Position numbers and translations under genes: made by a program
The notes under the pieces: model-generated
The model's database searches: none
What the model was told of the DNA's origin: nothing
What the model saw: the letters and a program-made list of their open reading frames with translations, nothing else
Assembly: GCF_008304605.1 (NCBI RefSeq)
Contig: NZ_PIJY01000045.1
Span: 110,215-174,214 of the forward strand
DNA: 64,000 nt
Reading direction: 5' to 3'
From: Oceanobacillus polygoni
GTDB lineage: Bacteria > Bacillota > Bacilli > Bacillales > Amphibacillaceae
Part shown: positions 37,184-46,458 of the stretch, piece by piece
Layout: each line of letters opens with the position of its first letter
Numbering within the stretch: the first letter of the stretch is position 1

Positions 37184-38036
37184 TCAAGCCGAAGGCCTGA
37201 GGAGAAAACTTGATCGTTGGAATAATCCAAGGCAAGCAAAAACGCTAGCGGTTATTAGCGGAAAAGGCGGTGTAGGTAAGTCCAATTTCGCGCTGAATTT
37301 CTCTCTGCAACTCATTAATAATGGCAAAAAAGTATTACTCTTTGACTTGGATGTCGGGATGGGAAATATCGATATTTTGCTTGGAAATCGAGCAGAGAAA
37401 ACAATTGTTAATCTGTTTGAAGAACGTCTATCCGTTCATGATATTATCGAACAAGGGCCAGAAGGATTAGCATATATTGCTGGAGGTTCGGGATTGTCAA
37501 ATTTCTTCCAGATGGATGAATCGGATCATGCTTATTTTTACGAACAATATAGGGAATTATCTCAAGTGTATGATTATATTTTATTTGATATGGGTGCAGG
37601 TGTTACGGAGGATAGCTTATTTTTTATACTTGCCTCAGATGAATGTATCGTTATTACAACACCTGAACCAACTTCAGTTACAGATGCGTATGGAATGATA
37701 AAGCATGTAGTCAATCGCAAGAGGGATATGCCGTTACATGTCATTTTAAATCGTGCATTTAATTATCAGGACGGTTTGAAAGCATTAGAACGATTTAAAG
37801 CTGTTGTGAGTAAATTTTTAGATGTAGAAATTCACTCGGTTGGTATTATTCCAGATGATAAGGTTGTCACACAGGCAATCGTAAGACAAATCCCTTACAC
37901 GTTGTACAATGAAAAATCTAAAGCAGCCAAAGCGTTAAAAGAGATTACATACAATTATGTAACACAAACAAAACAAGTGAATCGTACAACACCTTCTTCC
38001 TTTGTTCAGCGATTAAAACAATTGATTGAGAGGTAG
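37173..38036 (+). CDS. flhG: Flagellar number regulator FlhG (YlxH), MinD-like ATPase
   Basis: MinD/ParA-type ATPase that controls flagellar number and pattern with FlhF. It has the N-terminal DQAEGLRRKL motif that stimulates FlhF, the deviant Walker A SGKGGVGKSNFALN, FDLDVGMGNIDILLG and an amphipathic C-terminal helix with FVQRLKQLIER. Three overlapping GTG codons (37164, 37170, 37173) are possible starts; I use 37173 because TTGGTAGGTG is best spaced for it. It overlaps flhF by 11 bp. Confidence 0.93.
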   Translation: MKYDQAEGLRRKLDRWNNPRQAKTLAVISGKGGVGKSNFALNFSLQLINNGKKVLLFDLDVGMGNIDILLGNRAEKTIVNLFEERLSVHDIIEQGPEGLAYIAGGSGLSNFFQMDESDHAYFYEQYRELSQVYDYILFDMGAGVTEDSLFFILASDECIVITTPEPTSVTDAYGMIKHVVNRKRDMPLHVILNRAFNYQDGLKALERFKAVVSKFLDVEIHSVGIIPDDKVVTQAIVRQIPYTLYNEKSKAAKALKEITYNYVTQTKQVNRTTPSSFVQRLKQLIER

Positions 38037-38041
38037 ATATT

Positions 38042-39085
38042 ATGAAGCAAATTCGAGCTATCGTTATTGATGATTCTGCCTTTATGAGAAAAGTTATTTC
38101 CGACATCCTTGCTAGTGATCCGCGAGTGAACGTGATTGCAACAGGGCGTAATGGAGAAGATGGGATAAAGAAGATTAGAGAACTTCAGCCTGACGTTGTA
38201 ACGTTGGATGTGCATATGCCCGTAATGGATGGGATTGAAGCACTTTCAATTATCATGAAAGAAAGGCCAACTCCAGTTGTCATGCTTTCAAGTGAAACGA
38301 AAGAGGGCGCAATAAAAGCGATTCAAGCAATATCGAATGGTGCAGTTGATTTTATTACAAAACCATCTGGACCAATTTCATTAGATATACGAAATATACA
38401 GCATGAGATTATATCGAAAGTAGTTACAGCTTCACAAGTGAACATGAATAAGAATCAGTTACGTAAAGCAGCTGACTGTCAGGTGAAGGCTCCCGTCAAA
38501 AAATACCACGATAAGACGATCATAACGATTGGTACATCGACGGGCGGTCCTAGGGCACTTCAACAAGTGCTTATTAGCATATCTGAATCGTTTACTGCAC
38601 CAATCTTAATCGTTCAGCATATGCCAGCACGATTTACAAAATCATTAGCCGAACGTCTCAATACACTTAGTCCAATTCGGGTGAAAGAAGCAGTTCACGG
38701 TGAGATTATTGAAAAGAGCACTGCTTATATCGCTCCTGGTGACTTTCATATGACTGTTAATAAAATTGGTACTTCGCTTGCAATTTGTTTATCAAAGGAT
38801 GTCCCTGTTAAGGGGCATCGCCCGTCAGTAGACACACTGTTTCGATCAATAGCAGGTTTAAAGCGAATAAACAAGATTGCGATTGTATTAACAGGAATGG
38901 GGAACGATGGGGCTGCCGGAATTATCGAAATGAAAAAGCAAGATCCCAATACGATCGTGCTCGCAGAATCGGAGGAAACATCGATCGTATATGGTATGCC
39001 AAAAGCTGCTGCCCAGACAGGATACGTTAACCAAGTGCTTACATTGAATCAGTTTGGGCCAGTACTTGATGAATTAACAAAATAG
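38042..39085 (+). CDS. cheB: Chemotaxis protein-glutamate methylesterase CheB
   Basis: Demethylates and deamidates chemoreceptors. It has an N-terminal receiver with phospho-acceptor Asp56 (TLDVHMPVMDG) and a C-terminal methylesterase with catalytic Ser in GTSTGGPRAL, His in VQHMPARFT and Asp in TGMGNDGAAG. The 347 residues are complete. CheB is normally activated by CheA, which should follow immediately; here cheW starts 22 bp after the stop. Confidence 0.97.
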   Translation: MKQIRAIVIDDSAFMRKVISDILASDPRVNVIATGRNGEDGIKKIRELQPDVVTLDVHMPVMDGIEALSIIMKERPTPVVMLSSETKEGAIKAIQAISNGAVDFITKPSGPISLDIRNIQHEIISKVVTASQVNMNKNQLRKAADCQVKAPVKKYHDKTIITIGTSTGGPRALQQVLISISESFTAPILIVQHMPARFTKSLAERLNTLSPIRVKEAVHGEIIEKSTAYIAPGDFHMTVNKIGTSLAICLSKDVPVKGHRPSVDTLFRSIAGLKRINKIAIVLTGMGNDGAAGIIEMKKQDPNTIVLAESEETSIVYGMPKAAAQTGYVNQVLTLNQFGPVLDELTK

Positions 39086-39107
39086 AGATCAATAAGGAGG
39101 AATTAAA

Positions 39108-39578
39108 TTGGAAAATGCATCTTCACTAGAAAGAAAAATGATTGTATTTCAATTGCAAGATGAAGAATATGCGGTACCCGTTAATCAAATTGGATCAATT
39201 GAGAGGCAACAGCCGATTACGAGAGTACCTCAAACCTTACCCTATGTGAAGGGAGTTATAAATCTTCGTGGTGTCGTCATTCCAATTATTGATTTACGTT
39301 TACGGTTTGGTATGAAAGAAACAGCGTTTGATGCGAATAAACGGATTATTATTGCTCAGATAAACGAAATGGAAGTAGGTCTGATTGTTGACGCAGCAAA
39401 TGATGTCATCGATATACCTCAAGAATCGATTGAGCCTGCACCAGAAGTTATCGGAACCGTTAATGCAGATTATATCGAAGGTGTTGCTAAAGTAGATAAT
39501 CGATTACTCATTTTACTTGATTTACTAAAAGTACTTTCTTCCCAGGAAATTGATGAACTTAACGTAGTGGAAGGGTAA
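39108..39578 (+). CDS. cheW: Chemotaxis coupling protein CheW
   Basis: Adaptor that couples chemoreceptors to the kinase CheA. The 156 residues show VFQLQDEEYAVPVNQIGSIE, the RVP box ITRVPQTLPYVKGVINLRG and PIIDLRLRFG. It is a stand-alone CheW with no kinase domain attached, so it is not a remnant of CheA. The start is TTG after AAGGAGG. Confidence 0.96.
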   Translation: MENASSLERKMIVFQLQDEEYAVPVNQIGSIERQQPITRVPQTLPYVKGVINLRGVVIPIIDLRLRFGMKETAFDANKRIIIAQINEMEVGLIVDAANDVIDIPQESIEPAPEVIGTVNADYIEGVAKVDNRLLILLDLLKVLSSQEIDELNVVEG

Positions 39579-39581
39579 ACA

Positions 39582-40217
39582 ATGGAATTTTTACAGCTAA
39601 CAACGATGCAGAAAGATGTACTTAGAGAAATCGGAAATATTGGCGCAGGAAACGCAGCTACTTCGCTTTCCACATTATTAAACAAAAAAATTGAAATGAA
39701 AGTTCCATCTGTTAGTATTGTTGGGTTTGATGAAATCATGGAATTAACTGGCGGCTCTGAGGAGACAATTGTATGTTTATTGTTTCGCATTCAAGGGGAG
39801 GCTCCAGGGACAGTATATTTGATATTTACAATTGAAGAAGCTGAGTACTTTGTCAAAGAATTGACAAACGACCCGGACTTCTCATTGTTCCATTCAGAAC
39901 AAGAAAATGAAATGGCGCTTTCGGCATTACAAGAAATCGGAAATATTGTTACAGGTTCTTATTTAACAGCCTTATCAGACTTTACGAAGATCAACATGCA
40001 GCCCTCTGTCCCGTATTTGGGAATAGATATGGCAGGTGCAGTTTTAACCGTTGGTTTATTAGAGCTCTCACAAGTTTCTGATTATGCCATTGTTATTGAT
40101 ACAGAAATTAGCCATGACGGAACAGAAGAAGGCATTCAGGGAAACTTCTTTTTATTACCAGACCCAGAATCTTTCGCTAAAATATTTAGTGCGTTAGGAA
40201 TAAATGATTATGAATGA
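39582..40217 (+). CDS. cheC: CheY-P phosphatase CheC
   Basis: Removes phosphate from CheY-P and works with CheD. The 211 residues contain two ExxN active-site segments: LREIGNIGAGNAATSLS near the N-terminus and LQEIGNIVTGSYLTALS about 100 residues later. Starts 3 bp after cheW and overlaps cheD. Confidence 0.96.
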   Translation: MEFLQLTTMQKDVLREIGNIGAGNAATSLSTLLNKKIEMKVPSVSIVGFDEIMELTGGSEETIVCLLFRIQGEAPGTVYLIFTIEEAEYFVKELTNDPDFSLFHSEQENEMALSALQEIGNIVTGSYLTALSDFTKINMQPSVPYLGIDMAGAVLTVGLLELSQVSDYAIVIDTEISHDGTEEGIQGNFFLLPDPESFAKIFSALGINDYE

Positions 40218-40707
40218 AACAAGTTTAGTAGTGAAAGTTGGAATTGCTGACTTAAAGGTTGTAAAAGCTCCTGATTTAATTCGAACCTCAGGTCTTGGTT
40301 CATGTGTTGGTGTGATTGTGTACGACCCTTCAAAAAAAATAGCAGGTCTTTCACATGTCTTGCTTCCAGATTCAGCATTGGCAAAGCAAGCGAAACTGAA
40401 TGTGTATAAATATGCAGATACAGCGATTCCTTATTTAGTTAACTCGCTCCTTGAAAAAGGTGCACGAAAATATGCATTAAAGGCGAAGATGGCAGGTGGT
40501 GCTCAGATGTTTCAGTTTAGTTCTGGTTCTGATATCATGCGTATTGGACCAAGGAATGTGGAAGCAGTCGAGAAACAATTAGCAGAATTTAGAATCCCTG
40601 TTATCGCCTCTGACGTTGGTGGAAATGCTGGAAGAACAATTGAATTCGATCCAGAAACAAGTCAATTAAAGATACGTAAAGTAAATAAAGAGGAATTCTA
40701 TATCTAA
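40210..40707 (+). CDS. cheD: Chemoreceptor glutamine deamidase CheD
   Basis: Deamidates receptor glutamines and increases CheC activity. The catalytic Cys is in TSGLGSCVGV and the His in GLSHVLLPDS. I chose the second ATG (40210), 9 bp after TTAGGA, giving 165 residues; ATG at 40204 is an alternative. It overlaps the end of cheC by 8 bp. Confidence 0.95.
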   Translation: MNETSLVVKVGIADLKVVKAPDLIRTSGLGSCVGVIVYDPSKKIAGLSHVLLPDSALAKQAKLNVYKYADTAIPYLVNSLLEKGARKYALKAKMAGGAQMFQFSSGSDIMRIGPRNVEAVEKQLAEFRIPVIASDVGGNAGRTIEFDPETSQLKIRKVNKEEFYI

Positions 40708-40747
40708 CATATTTATATAGTTAAGGAAAAAGGAGGAGCACAACAAA

Positions 40748-41530
40748 ATGAAATCAGGAAATTCTCCTCTTGAAGAAAAGCTTTGGAATGACTGGATAAC
40801 AGATAAAAGCAGTGAAGCTGCGAATGAACTAATTATTAATTATATGTATCTTGTCAATTACCATTCAGAGCGTATTTCAAGTCAACTCCCCAAAAGCGTA
40901 AGTAAAGAAGATGTCAGAAGCCTCGGTCTTCTTGGGCTATATGACGCGTTAAAAAAGTTTGACCCAAGTCGTGATTTGAAGTTCGATACGTATGCTTCCT
41001 TTCGAATCAGAGGGTCGATTATTGATGGTTTGCGAAAAGAAGATTGGCTTCCTAGATCAATACGAGAGAAAGCAAAAAAAGTTGAACAGGCAGCAGAGCA
41101 ATTCGAACAACTGCATCAACGAGAAGCAACAGCAAGTGAAATTGCTGAAAAGTTAGGAATGACTGTAGAGGAAGTAGAAACAGCGATAAAAGATTCTCTT
41201 TTTGGTAACATTTTATCGATTGAAGAAAAGCCGAAAAGTAATACGAGTGATTTGAAAGAAGGAATTGGTTATTCGATTCCCGATAATACTACGATATTAC
41301 CTGAGAATCATATTACGAAAAGGGAATTGAATCATGAACTAATTCAAGGGATAAAAATGTTAAATAAAAACGAACAGCTTGTAGTCAGTCTATTTTATAA
41401 TGAGGAATTAACGTTTACAGAAATAGGACAGGTTCTCGGATTAACAACTTCAAGAATATCACAAATTCACAAACGGTCTATTTTTAAGCTGCGAAAAACG
41501 TTAACTAAAATGCAAGTGTTTGCCAATTGA
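40748..41530 (+). CDS. sigD: RNA polymerase sigma factor SigD (FliA type)
   Basis: Sigma-28 family factor that drives late flagellar, chemotaxis and autolysin genes. The 260 residues have region 2 (GLLGLYDALKKFDPSRDLKF then DTYASFRIRGSIIDGLRKED), region 3 and region 4 (FTEIGQVLGLTTSRISQIHK). AAAGGAGGAG precedes the ATG. It lies near the end of the operon, as in B. subtilis, where distance from the promoter limits its level. Confidence 0.97.
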   Translation: MKSGNSPLEEKLWNDWITDKSSEAANELIINYMYLVNYHSERISSQLPKSVSKEDVRSLGLLGLYDALKKFDPSRDLKFDTYASFRIRGSIIDGLRKEDWLPRSIREKAKKVEQAAEQFEQLHQREATASEIAEKLGMTVEEVETAIKDSLFGNILSIEEKPKSNTSDLKEGIGYSIPDNTTILPENHITKRELNHELIQGIKMLNKNEQLVVSLFYNEELTFTEIGQVLGLTTSRISQIHKRSIFKLRKTLTKMQVFAN

Positions 41531-41561
41531 AATTAGAGTAGTATTCTAAAGGAGAAAGTAT

Positions 41562-42002
41562 ATGGTTTCATTCTTAATAATTATTAGTTTTTTATTGCAT
41601 TTTATCACGTTTACTGCAATTTACATGCTATTTCAACAGCTGAAAAATGCAAAGAAACAAGATATGAATGAAATAATGGAGCTATTTGATACGTACTTAC
41701 AAGAAGTTAAAGACGAAAACAATCGATTACAACAAGTATTACGTGATCATAATCAGCGTAGCGATAACATGTATCAGCAGGTAAAACCTACGAAACAGCC
41801 AGAAATAGAAATGGATGAGTATGAGCAACTGCAAGCAATTCCTATTCCTGATGCTGTTGGTGATACAGTGACTGCATCACTAGAGTCGAGGGTTCTGCAA
41901 TTGCACAATCAAGGTCTTCCAATTGATGATATAGCCCAAAAACTAAATTGCGGGAAGACAGAGGTAGAAATAATAATTAAATTACGCGAAAAAATGAAGT
42001 AA
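41562..42002 (+). CDS. swrB: SwrB-like protein (YlxL)
   Basis: In B. subtilis SwrB promotes flagellar type III export activation. The 146 residues have one N-terminal membrane helix (about 3-23), a coiled-coil segment (about 35-65) and a C-terminal helix-turn-helix-like part, LHNQGLPIDDIAQKLNCGKTEVEII (motif spans the last 35 residues). It is the last gene of the operon. Assigned by position and architecture. Confidence 0.85.
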   Translation: MVSFLIIISFLLHFITFTAIYMLFQQLKNAKKQDMNEIMELFDTYLQEVKDENNRLQQVLRDHNQRSDNMYQQVKPTKQPEIEMDEYEQLQAIPIPDAVGDTVTASLESRVLQLHNQGLPIDDIAQKLNCGKTEVEIIIKLREKMK

Positions 42003-42006
42003 AAGC

Positions 42007-42035
42007 TTGATATCATTTAATCATTATGGTATAGT
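42007..42035 (+). promoter_or_regulatory. Putative sigma-A promoter for rpsB
   Basis: TTGATA (42007-42012), 17 bp, TATAGT (42030-42035), directly after swrB. The leader is about 150 nt and includes a long-range 7-bp pairing, CGTTCAG (42095-42101) with CTGAACG (42154-42160), just before the ribosome binding site. This may be a leader that S2 uses for autoregulation; unproven. Confidence 0.5.
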
Positions 42036-42190
42036 AACTTCTGGTGTAAATACTATGTCCATTTTCATAGAATGAACAAGTTTTATAAAACACACGTTCA
42101 GTAATTTGTATATTTGGTGCTATTTAACAAAATGGTCTATATACGAAAATGACCTGAACGGAGGAAAAAAACCATTAGGAGGAATTAATT

Positions 42191-42970
42191 ATGTCAGCAA
42201 TTTCTATGAAGCAATTGTTAGAAGCAGGTGTACACTTTGGACACCAAACACGCCGTTGGAACCCGAAAATGAAAAAATACATTTTCACAGAGCGTAACGG
42301 CATTTATATCATTGACCTACAAAAAACAGTTAAAAAGGTTGATGAAGCATATAACTATGTAAAGGATATCGCAGCAAACGGCGGAACTATTCTTTTCGTA
42401 GGTACTAAAAAACAAGCACAGGATTCTGTAAGAGACGAAGCAATTCGTTCAGGAATGTACTATGTTAACCAACGTTGGTTGGGTGGTACACTTACAAACT
42501 TCCAAACAATCCGTAAACGTATCAATCGTTTGAAGTCTATTGAGCGTATGGAAGAGGATGGAACTTTTGAAGTTCTACCGAAAAAAGAAGTTGTAAATTT
42601 ATTAAAAGAAAAAGATCGCTTAGTGAAATTCTTAGGTGGAATTAAAGAAATGACAAAGCTTCCAGATGCTTTGTTCGTTATCGATCCACGCAAAGAGCGT
42701 ATTGCTATTGCTGAAGCGCATAAATTAAACATTCCTATTATCGGAATTGTTGATACAAACTGTGATCCAGATGAAATCGACTATGTTATCCCTGCAAACG
42801 ATGACGCTATTCGTGCGGTTAAACTTTTGACTTCAAAAATGGCAGATGCTATTTTAGAAGTAAAACAGGGTGAAGAAACAGAAGTAGTAGAGGCACAAGC
42901 AGAAGATGCTACAGAAGAAGTTGTAGAAGAAGCTGCTGCCCAAGCTGCTACAGATTCAACTCAAGAGTAA
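42191..42970 (+). CDS. rpsB: 30S ribosomal protein S2
   Basis: Small-subunit protein of 259 residues. Family signatures are [19 protein letters not shown] near the start and [20 protein letters not shown]. The C-terminal tail is acidic and Ala/Glu-rich, longer than the minimal fold, as in many Bacillaceae. AGGAGG precedes the ATG. It is paired with tsf. Confidence 0.98.
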   Translation: MSAISMKQLLEAGVHFGHQTRRWNPKMKKYIFTERNGIYIIDLQKTVKKVDEAYNYVKDIAANGGTILFVGTKKQAQDSVRDEAIRSGMYYVNQRWLGGTLTNFQTIRKRINRLKSIERMEEDGTFEVLPKKEVVNLLKEKDRLVKFLGGIKEMTKLPDALFVIDPRKERIAIAEAHKLNIPIIGIVDTNCDPDEIDYVIPANDDAIRAVKLLTSKMADAILEVKQGEETEVVEAQAEDATEEVVEEAAAQAATDSTQE

Positions 42971-42985
42971 TTTTAGAAAAGGTGG

Positions 42986-43022
42986 GGTGATAAGAGGATG
43001 GGAACCTTTTATCACCTTTTTT
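42986..43022 (+). terminator. Terminator/attenuator between rpsB and tsf
   Basis: GGTGATAA (42986-42993) pairs with TTATCACC (43009-43016), followed by a T-run. It would reduce tsf transcription relative to rpsB. Confidence 0.7.
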
Positions 43023-43069
43023 AAAGACCGAAATCAAAAAAGCTTTATTATTCAAAGGAGGACAAAGCA

Positions 43070-43954
43070 ATGGCTATTACTGCTCAAATGGTTAAAGAAT
43101 TACGTGAAAAAACGGGTGCTGGAATGATGGATTGTAAAAAAGCACTTCAACAAACAGATGGTAATATCGATCAAGCAATTGACTACTTACGTGAAAAAGG
43201 GATTGCTAAAGCTGCTAAAAAAGCAGATCGTATTGCGGCTGAAGGATTAACACATATAGAAGTTGATAACAATACAGCAGCAATTCTAGAAGTGAACTGT
43301 GAAACAGACTTCGTTACAAAAAATGATCAATTTAAAAACCTTTTAACACAATTAGGACAACATATTGTAAAAGAAAAACCTGCAACTGTTGAAGAAGCTC
43401 TACAACAAAAATTAAACGGTGAAGGTGAGACACTTGAATCAATTATCAACACTGCTGTTTCAAAAATTGGTGAAAAAATCTCCTTACGTCGTTTTGCAGT
43501 AGTAGAAAAAACGGATAACGATGCATTTGGTGCATACCTTCATATGGGTGGCCGTATTGGTGTTCTATCCTTGCTTGAAGGAACAACAGATGAGCAGGTT
43601 GGAAAAGATGTTTCCATGCATGTTGCTGCTGTAAACCCTCGTTATGTATCACGTGATGCAGTTTCTGAAGAAGAAGTAAATCGTGAGCGTGAAGTATTGA
43701 AAACACAAGCACTAAACGAAGGAAAACCTGAGAACATTGTTGAAAAAATGGTTGAAGGTCGTTTAGGGAAATTCTTTGAAGAGATTGTTCTTCTAGAGCA
43801 AAGCTTTGTTAAAGACCCAGATCAAAAAGTGAAAAAGTATGTTGCTGATAAAGGCGCTGCAGTTAAATCATTCGTTCGCTATGAAGTAGGAGAAGGAATG
43901 GAAAAACGCGAAGAAAACTTTGCAGATGAAGTTATGAGTCAAATTAAAAAATAA
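43070..43954 (+). CDS. tsf: Elongation factor Ts
   Basis: Nucleotide-exchange factor for EF-Tu. The 294 residues begin with the UBA-like domain ([19 protein letters not shown]) and include the TDFV motif in [12 protein letters not shown] that contacts EF-Tu, then the core with [11 protein letters not shown] and [22 protein letters not shown] precedes the ATG. Confidence 0.98.
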   Translation: MAITAQMVKELREKTGAGMMDCKKALQQTDGNIDQAIDYLREKGIAKAAKKADRIAAEGLTHIEVDNNTAAILEVNCETDFVTKNDQFKNLLTQLGQHIVKEKPATVEEALQQKLNGEGETLESIINTAVSKIGEKISLRRFAVVEKTDNDAFGAYLHMGGRIGVLSLLEGTTDEQVGKDVSMHVAAVNPRYVSRDAVSEEEVNREREVLKTQALNEGKPENIVEKMVEGRLGKFFEEIVLLEQSFVKDPDQKVKKYVADKGAAVKSFVRYEVGEGMEKREENFADEVMSQIKK

Positions 43955-44053
43955 CTCAAAGCGTAAGCTAACGGTGTTAAGATTTCTCTATTAGAAATAA
44001 GCCGTCATGAATGAAATTTTTACGAACGCTAGAAATTATACAAGGTTAAAGTG

Positions 44054-44080
44054 GGGGACATGTATGTGTTCCCTATTTTA
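44054..44080 (+). terminator. Terminator-like hairpin between tsf and pyrH
   Basis: GGGGACA and TGTTCCC (with one G-T pair) form a 7-bp stem followed by TATTTTA. A TTGACA lies at about 44089 but no -10 sits at proper distance, so the pyrH promoter is unclear. Confidence 0.5.
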
Positions 44081-44147
44081 CAACCGGTTGACAAACATTT
44101 TTAGACATAATTAGCAGAACAATTATTAATTTTCTATGGAGGTTATT

Positions 44148-44870
44148 ATGACAACAGCACGGTACCGTAGAATTGTGTTAAAATTAAGTGGTGAAGCCTT
44201 AAGTGGTGAGCAAGGCTATGGAATTGATCCAAAAACCATTCAGTCCATCGCAGAACAGGTTAAAGAAGTAGCAGAACTCGGTGTTGAGGTTGCTATTGTC
44301 GTCGGCGGAGGGAACATTTGGCGCGGCAAAGTAGGCAGCGAAATGGGCATGGATCGTGCTTCAGCTGACTACATGGGAATGTTAGCAACGATTATGAATT
44401 CACTCGCACTACAAGATGGACTTGAAACAATTGGGATTCAAACAAGAGTGCAGACTTCCATTGAAATGCGTCAAGTTGCAGAACCATACATAAGGAGAAA
44501 AGCAATTCGCCATTTAGAGAAAAAGCGTGTTGTCATTTTCGCAGCAGGAACAGGTAATCCTTATTTTTCAACCGATACAACTGCAGCATTAAGAGCTGCT
44601 GAAATTGAAGCAGAAGTTATTCTTATGGCTAAAAATAATGTTGACGGTGTTTATACGGATGATCCTAAAACAAACAAGGATGCCAAAAAGTATGAAAGCC
44701 TAACATATTTAGAAATGCTTAATGAAGGTCTTGGAGTAATGGATTCGACAGCATCTTCATTATGTATGGATAATGATATCCCATTAATTGTATTTTCTAT
44801 AACGGAAGAAGGAAATATTAAACGAGTTGTCGAAGGTGAAATGATCGGCACAACAATAAGGGGGAAATAG
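44148..44870 (+). CDS. pyrH: UMP kinase
   Basis: Amino-acid-kinase-fold enzyme that phosphorylates UMP to UDP; hexameric and allosterically controlled by GTP and UTP. The 240 residues contain [49 protein letters not shown] and [21 protein letters not shown] precedes the ATG at 44148. frr follows 3 bp after its stop. Confidence 0.98.
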   Translation: MTTARYRRIVLKLSGEALSGEQGYGIDPKTIQSIAEQVKEVAELGVEVAIVVGGGNIWRGKVGSEMGMDRASADYMGMLATIMNSLALQDGLETIGIQTRVQTSIEMRQVAEPYIRRKAIRHLEKKRVVIFAAGTGNPYFSTDTTAALRAAEIEAEVILMAKNNVDGVYTDDPKTNKDAKKYESLTYLEMLNEGLGVMDSTASSLCMDNDIPLIVFSITEEGNIKRVVEGEMIGTTIRGK

Positions 44871-44873
44871 AAT

Positions 44874-45431
44874 ATGTCACAAATAATTTTAAAGCAAATG
44901 AAAGAAAAGATGGAACAAGCTGTTCAGGCGTTTTCCAAGAATCTAGCATCTGTTCGTGCTGGAAGAGCAAACCCAAGTCTTTTAGACAGTATTTATGTAG
45001 ACTATTATGGTGCATCTACACCATTAAATCAGTTAGCGAATGTTGGAGCTCCAGAAGCAAGACTCTTAACAATTACTCCTTATGACAAAACTGCACTTGC
45101 AGATATTGAAAGAGCAATTCAAATTGCTGACCTTGGTTTATCACCTTCAAATGACGGAAATATGATTCGTATTAGCATTCCACCTCTAACGGAAGAAAGA
45201 AGAAAAGATTTAGTTAAAGTTGTTGGAAAGTATGCAGAAGAATCTCGCGTTCAAATTCGTAACATCCGCCGGGATACGAATGAAAACTTAAAAAAGTTAG
45301 AGAAAAATGGCGAAATTACAGAAGACGACCTACGTGGTCTACAGGATGATGTTCAAAAATCAACAGATGATCATATTAAACAAATTGATCAGCTTGCAAA
45401 AAACAAAGAAAAAGAAATCATGGAAGTTTAA
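44874..45431 (+). CDS. frr: Ribosome recycling factor
   Basis: Splits post-termination ribosomes together with EF-G. The 185 residues show the tRNA-mimic three-helix bundle, with [33 protein letters not shown] and [14 protein letters not shown]. The gene is coupled to pyrH. Confidence 0.98.
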   Translation: MSQIILKQMKEKMEQAVQAFSKNLASVRAGRANPSLLDSIYVDYYGASTPLNQLANVGAPEARLLTITPYDKTALADIERAIQIADLGLSPSNDGNMIRISIPPLTEERRKDLVKVVGKYAEESRVQIRNIRRDTNENLKKLEKNGEITEDDLRGLQDDVQKSTDDHIKQIDQLAKNKEKEIMEV

Positions 45432-45502
45432 CGATCATATGATAAACATGTAAACCCATTTTCTTTTTCATGTATGTATGATTTATTAAATTTCAGAGTA
45501 AG

Positions 45503-45538
45503 ATACAAAAGCTCTCTTATTTAAGAGAGCTTTTGTAT
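45503..45538 (+). terminator. Long terminator after frr
   Basis: An almost perfect palindrome with about 17-bp arms: ATACAAAAGCTCTCTTA and the mirrored TAAGAGAGCTTTTGTAT. It could act in either direction. Confidence 0.88.
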
Positions 45539-45576
45539 TCTATCCTAATTATCGGTATAATAAAAAAGTATTATCA

Positions 45577-45585
45577 TGTTATAAT
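45577..45585 (+). promoter_or_regulatory. Extended -10 promoter candidate for uppS
   Basis: TG-T-TATAAT, an extended -10 element about 100 bp before uppS. No good -35 is visible, which is acceptable for extended -10 promoters. Confidence 0.4.
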
Positions 45586-45684
45586 GTAGATTCATCCTGT
45601 TGGCACTATGTAGATCATTCCTTTTCATTCGTAATAATGATGTTGAAAGGATTATATAGATGAACAACATTCGGGGGACAGACT

Positions 45685-46443
45685 ATGTCAATGAAAATTC
45701 CTTTTTTTAATAAACAATTGAAAGAAACAGAGATGGCAAACCTGGAAAGCGCTCCGGATCATGTTGCAATTATTATGGATGGAAATGGACGCTGGGCACA
45801 AAAACGCGGGCTTCCACGTATAGCAGGACATAAAGAAGGCGTTAGTACAGTTAATAAAATTGTGAAAGCGGCAGTGAAAGCCAACATTAAAATTCTTACC
45901 TTATATACGTTTTCCACAGAGAATTGGAAAAGACCAAAATCGGAAATTGATTTTATTTTGAAGCTACCTAAAGAGTTTCTACATATTTATTTGCCGGGTC
46001 TTATTGAAAATAATGTTCGTATTGAAACGATTGGTGATTTTGATGCACTGCCTAAACATACAAGGGATGCTGTTCAGTATGCGAAGGAAAAGACAAAGGA
46101 TAATGATGGACTATTGTTAAACTTTGCTTTGAATTATGGAAGTAGGTTTGAAATCATGCATGCCGTTAAGCAAATCATGAATGATTTGGACTGTTCTAAA
46201 ATAACGCTTGATTCACTGGACGAAAACCTATTTTCAACGTATTTATATACAAACGGTCTTTCTGATCCTGACTTACTAATTCGAACTGGTGGTGAACAAA
46301 GATTGAGTAATTTCCTTCTTTGGCAGCTAGCATATACAGAATTCTGGTTTACAGATGATCTTTGGCCGGATTTTAATGAAACAACCTTCTTAAACGCGCT
46401 ATATGACTATCAGCAGCGAAAAAGACGATATGGAGGTATTTAA
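45685..46443 (+). CDS. uppS: Undecaprenyl diphosphate synthase
   Basis: Makes the C55 lipid carrier for cell-wall synthesis by cis-prenyl addition of isopentenyl diphosphate. The 252 residues include the catalytic Asp32 in IIMDGNGRWAQKRG and the conserved TLYTFSTENWKRP and DLLIRTGGEQRLSNFLLWQ. GGGGGAC precedes the ATG. cdsA follows 15 bp later. Confidence 0.98.
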   Translation: MSMKIPFFNKQLKETEMANLESAPDHVAIIMDGNGRWAQKRGLPRIAGHKEGVSTVNKIVKAAVKANIKILTLYTFSTENWKRPKSEIDFILKLPKEFLHIYLPGLIENNVRIETIGDFDALPKHTRDAVQYAKEKTKDNDGLLLNFALNYGSRFEIMHAVKQIMNDLDCSKITLDSLDENLFSTYLYTNGLSDPDLLIRTGGEQRLSNFLLWQLAYTEFWFTDDLWPDFNETTFLNALYDYQQRKRRYGGI

Positions 46444-46458
46444 GGTGATGAAAGGTTT

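Noticed and set aside
44089..44110. TTGACA as a pyrH promoter
   Set aside because: The only -10-like CATAAT is 12 bp away, too close, and nothing fits at 16-18 bp.
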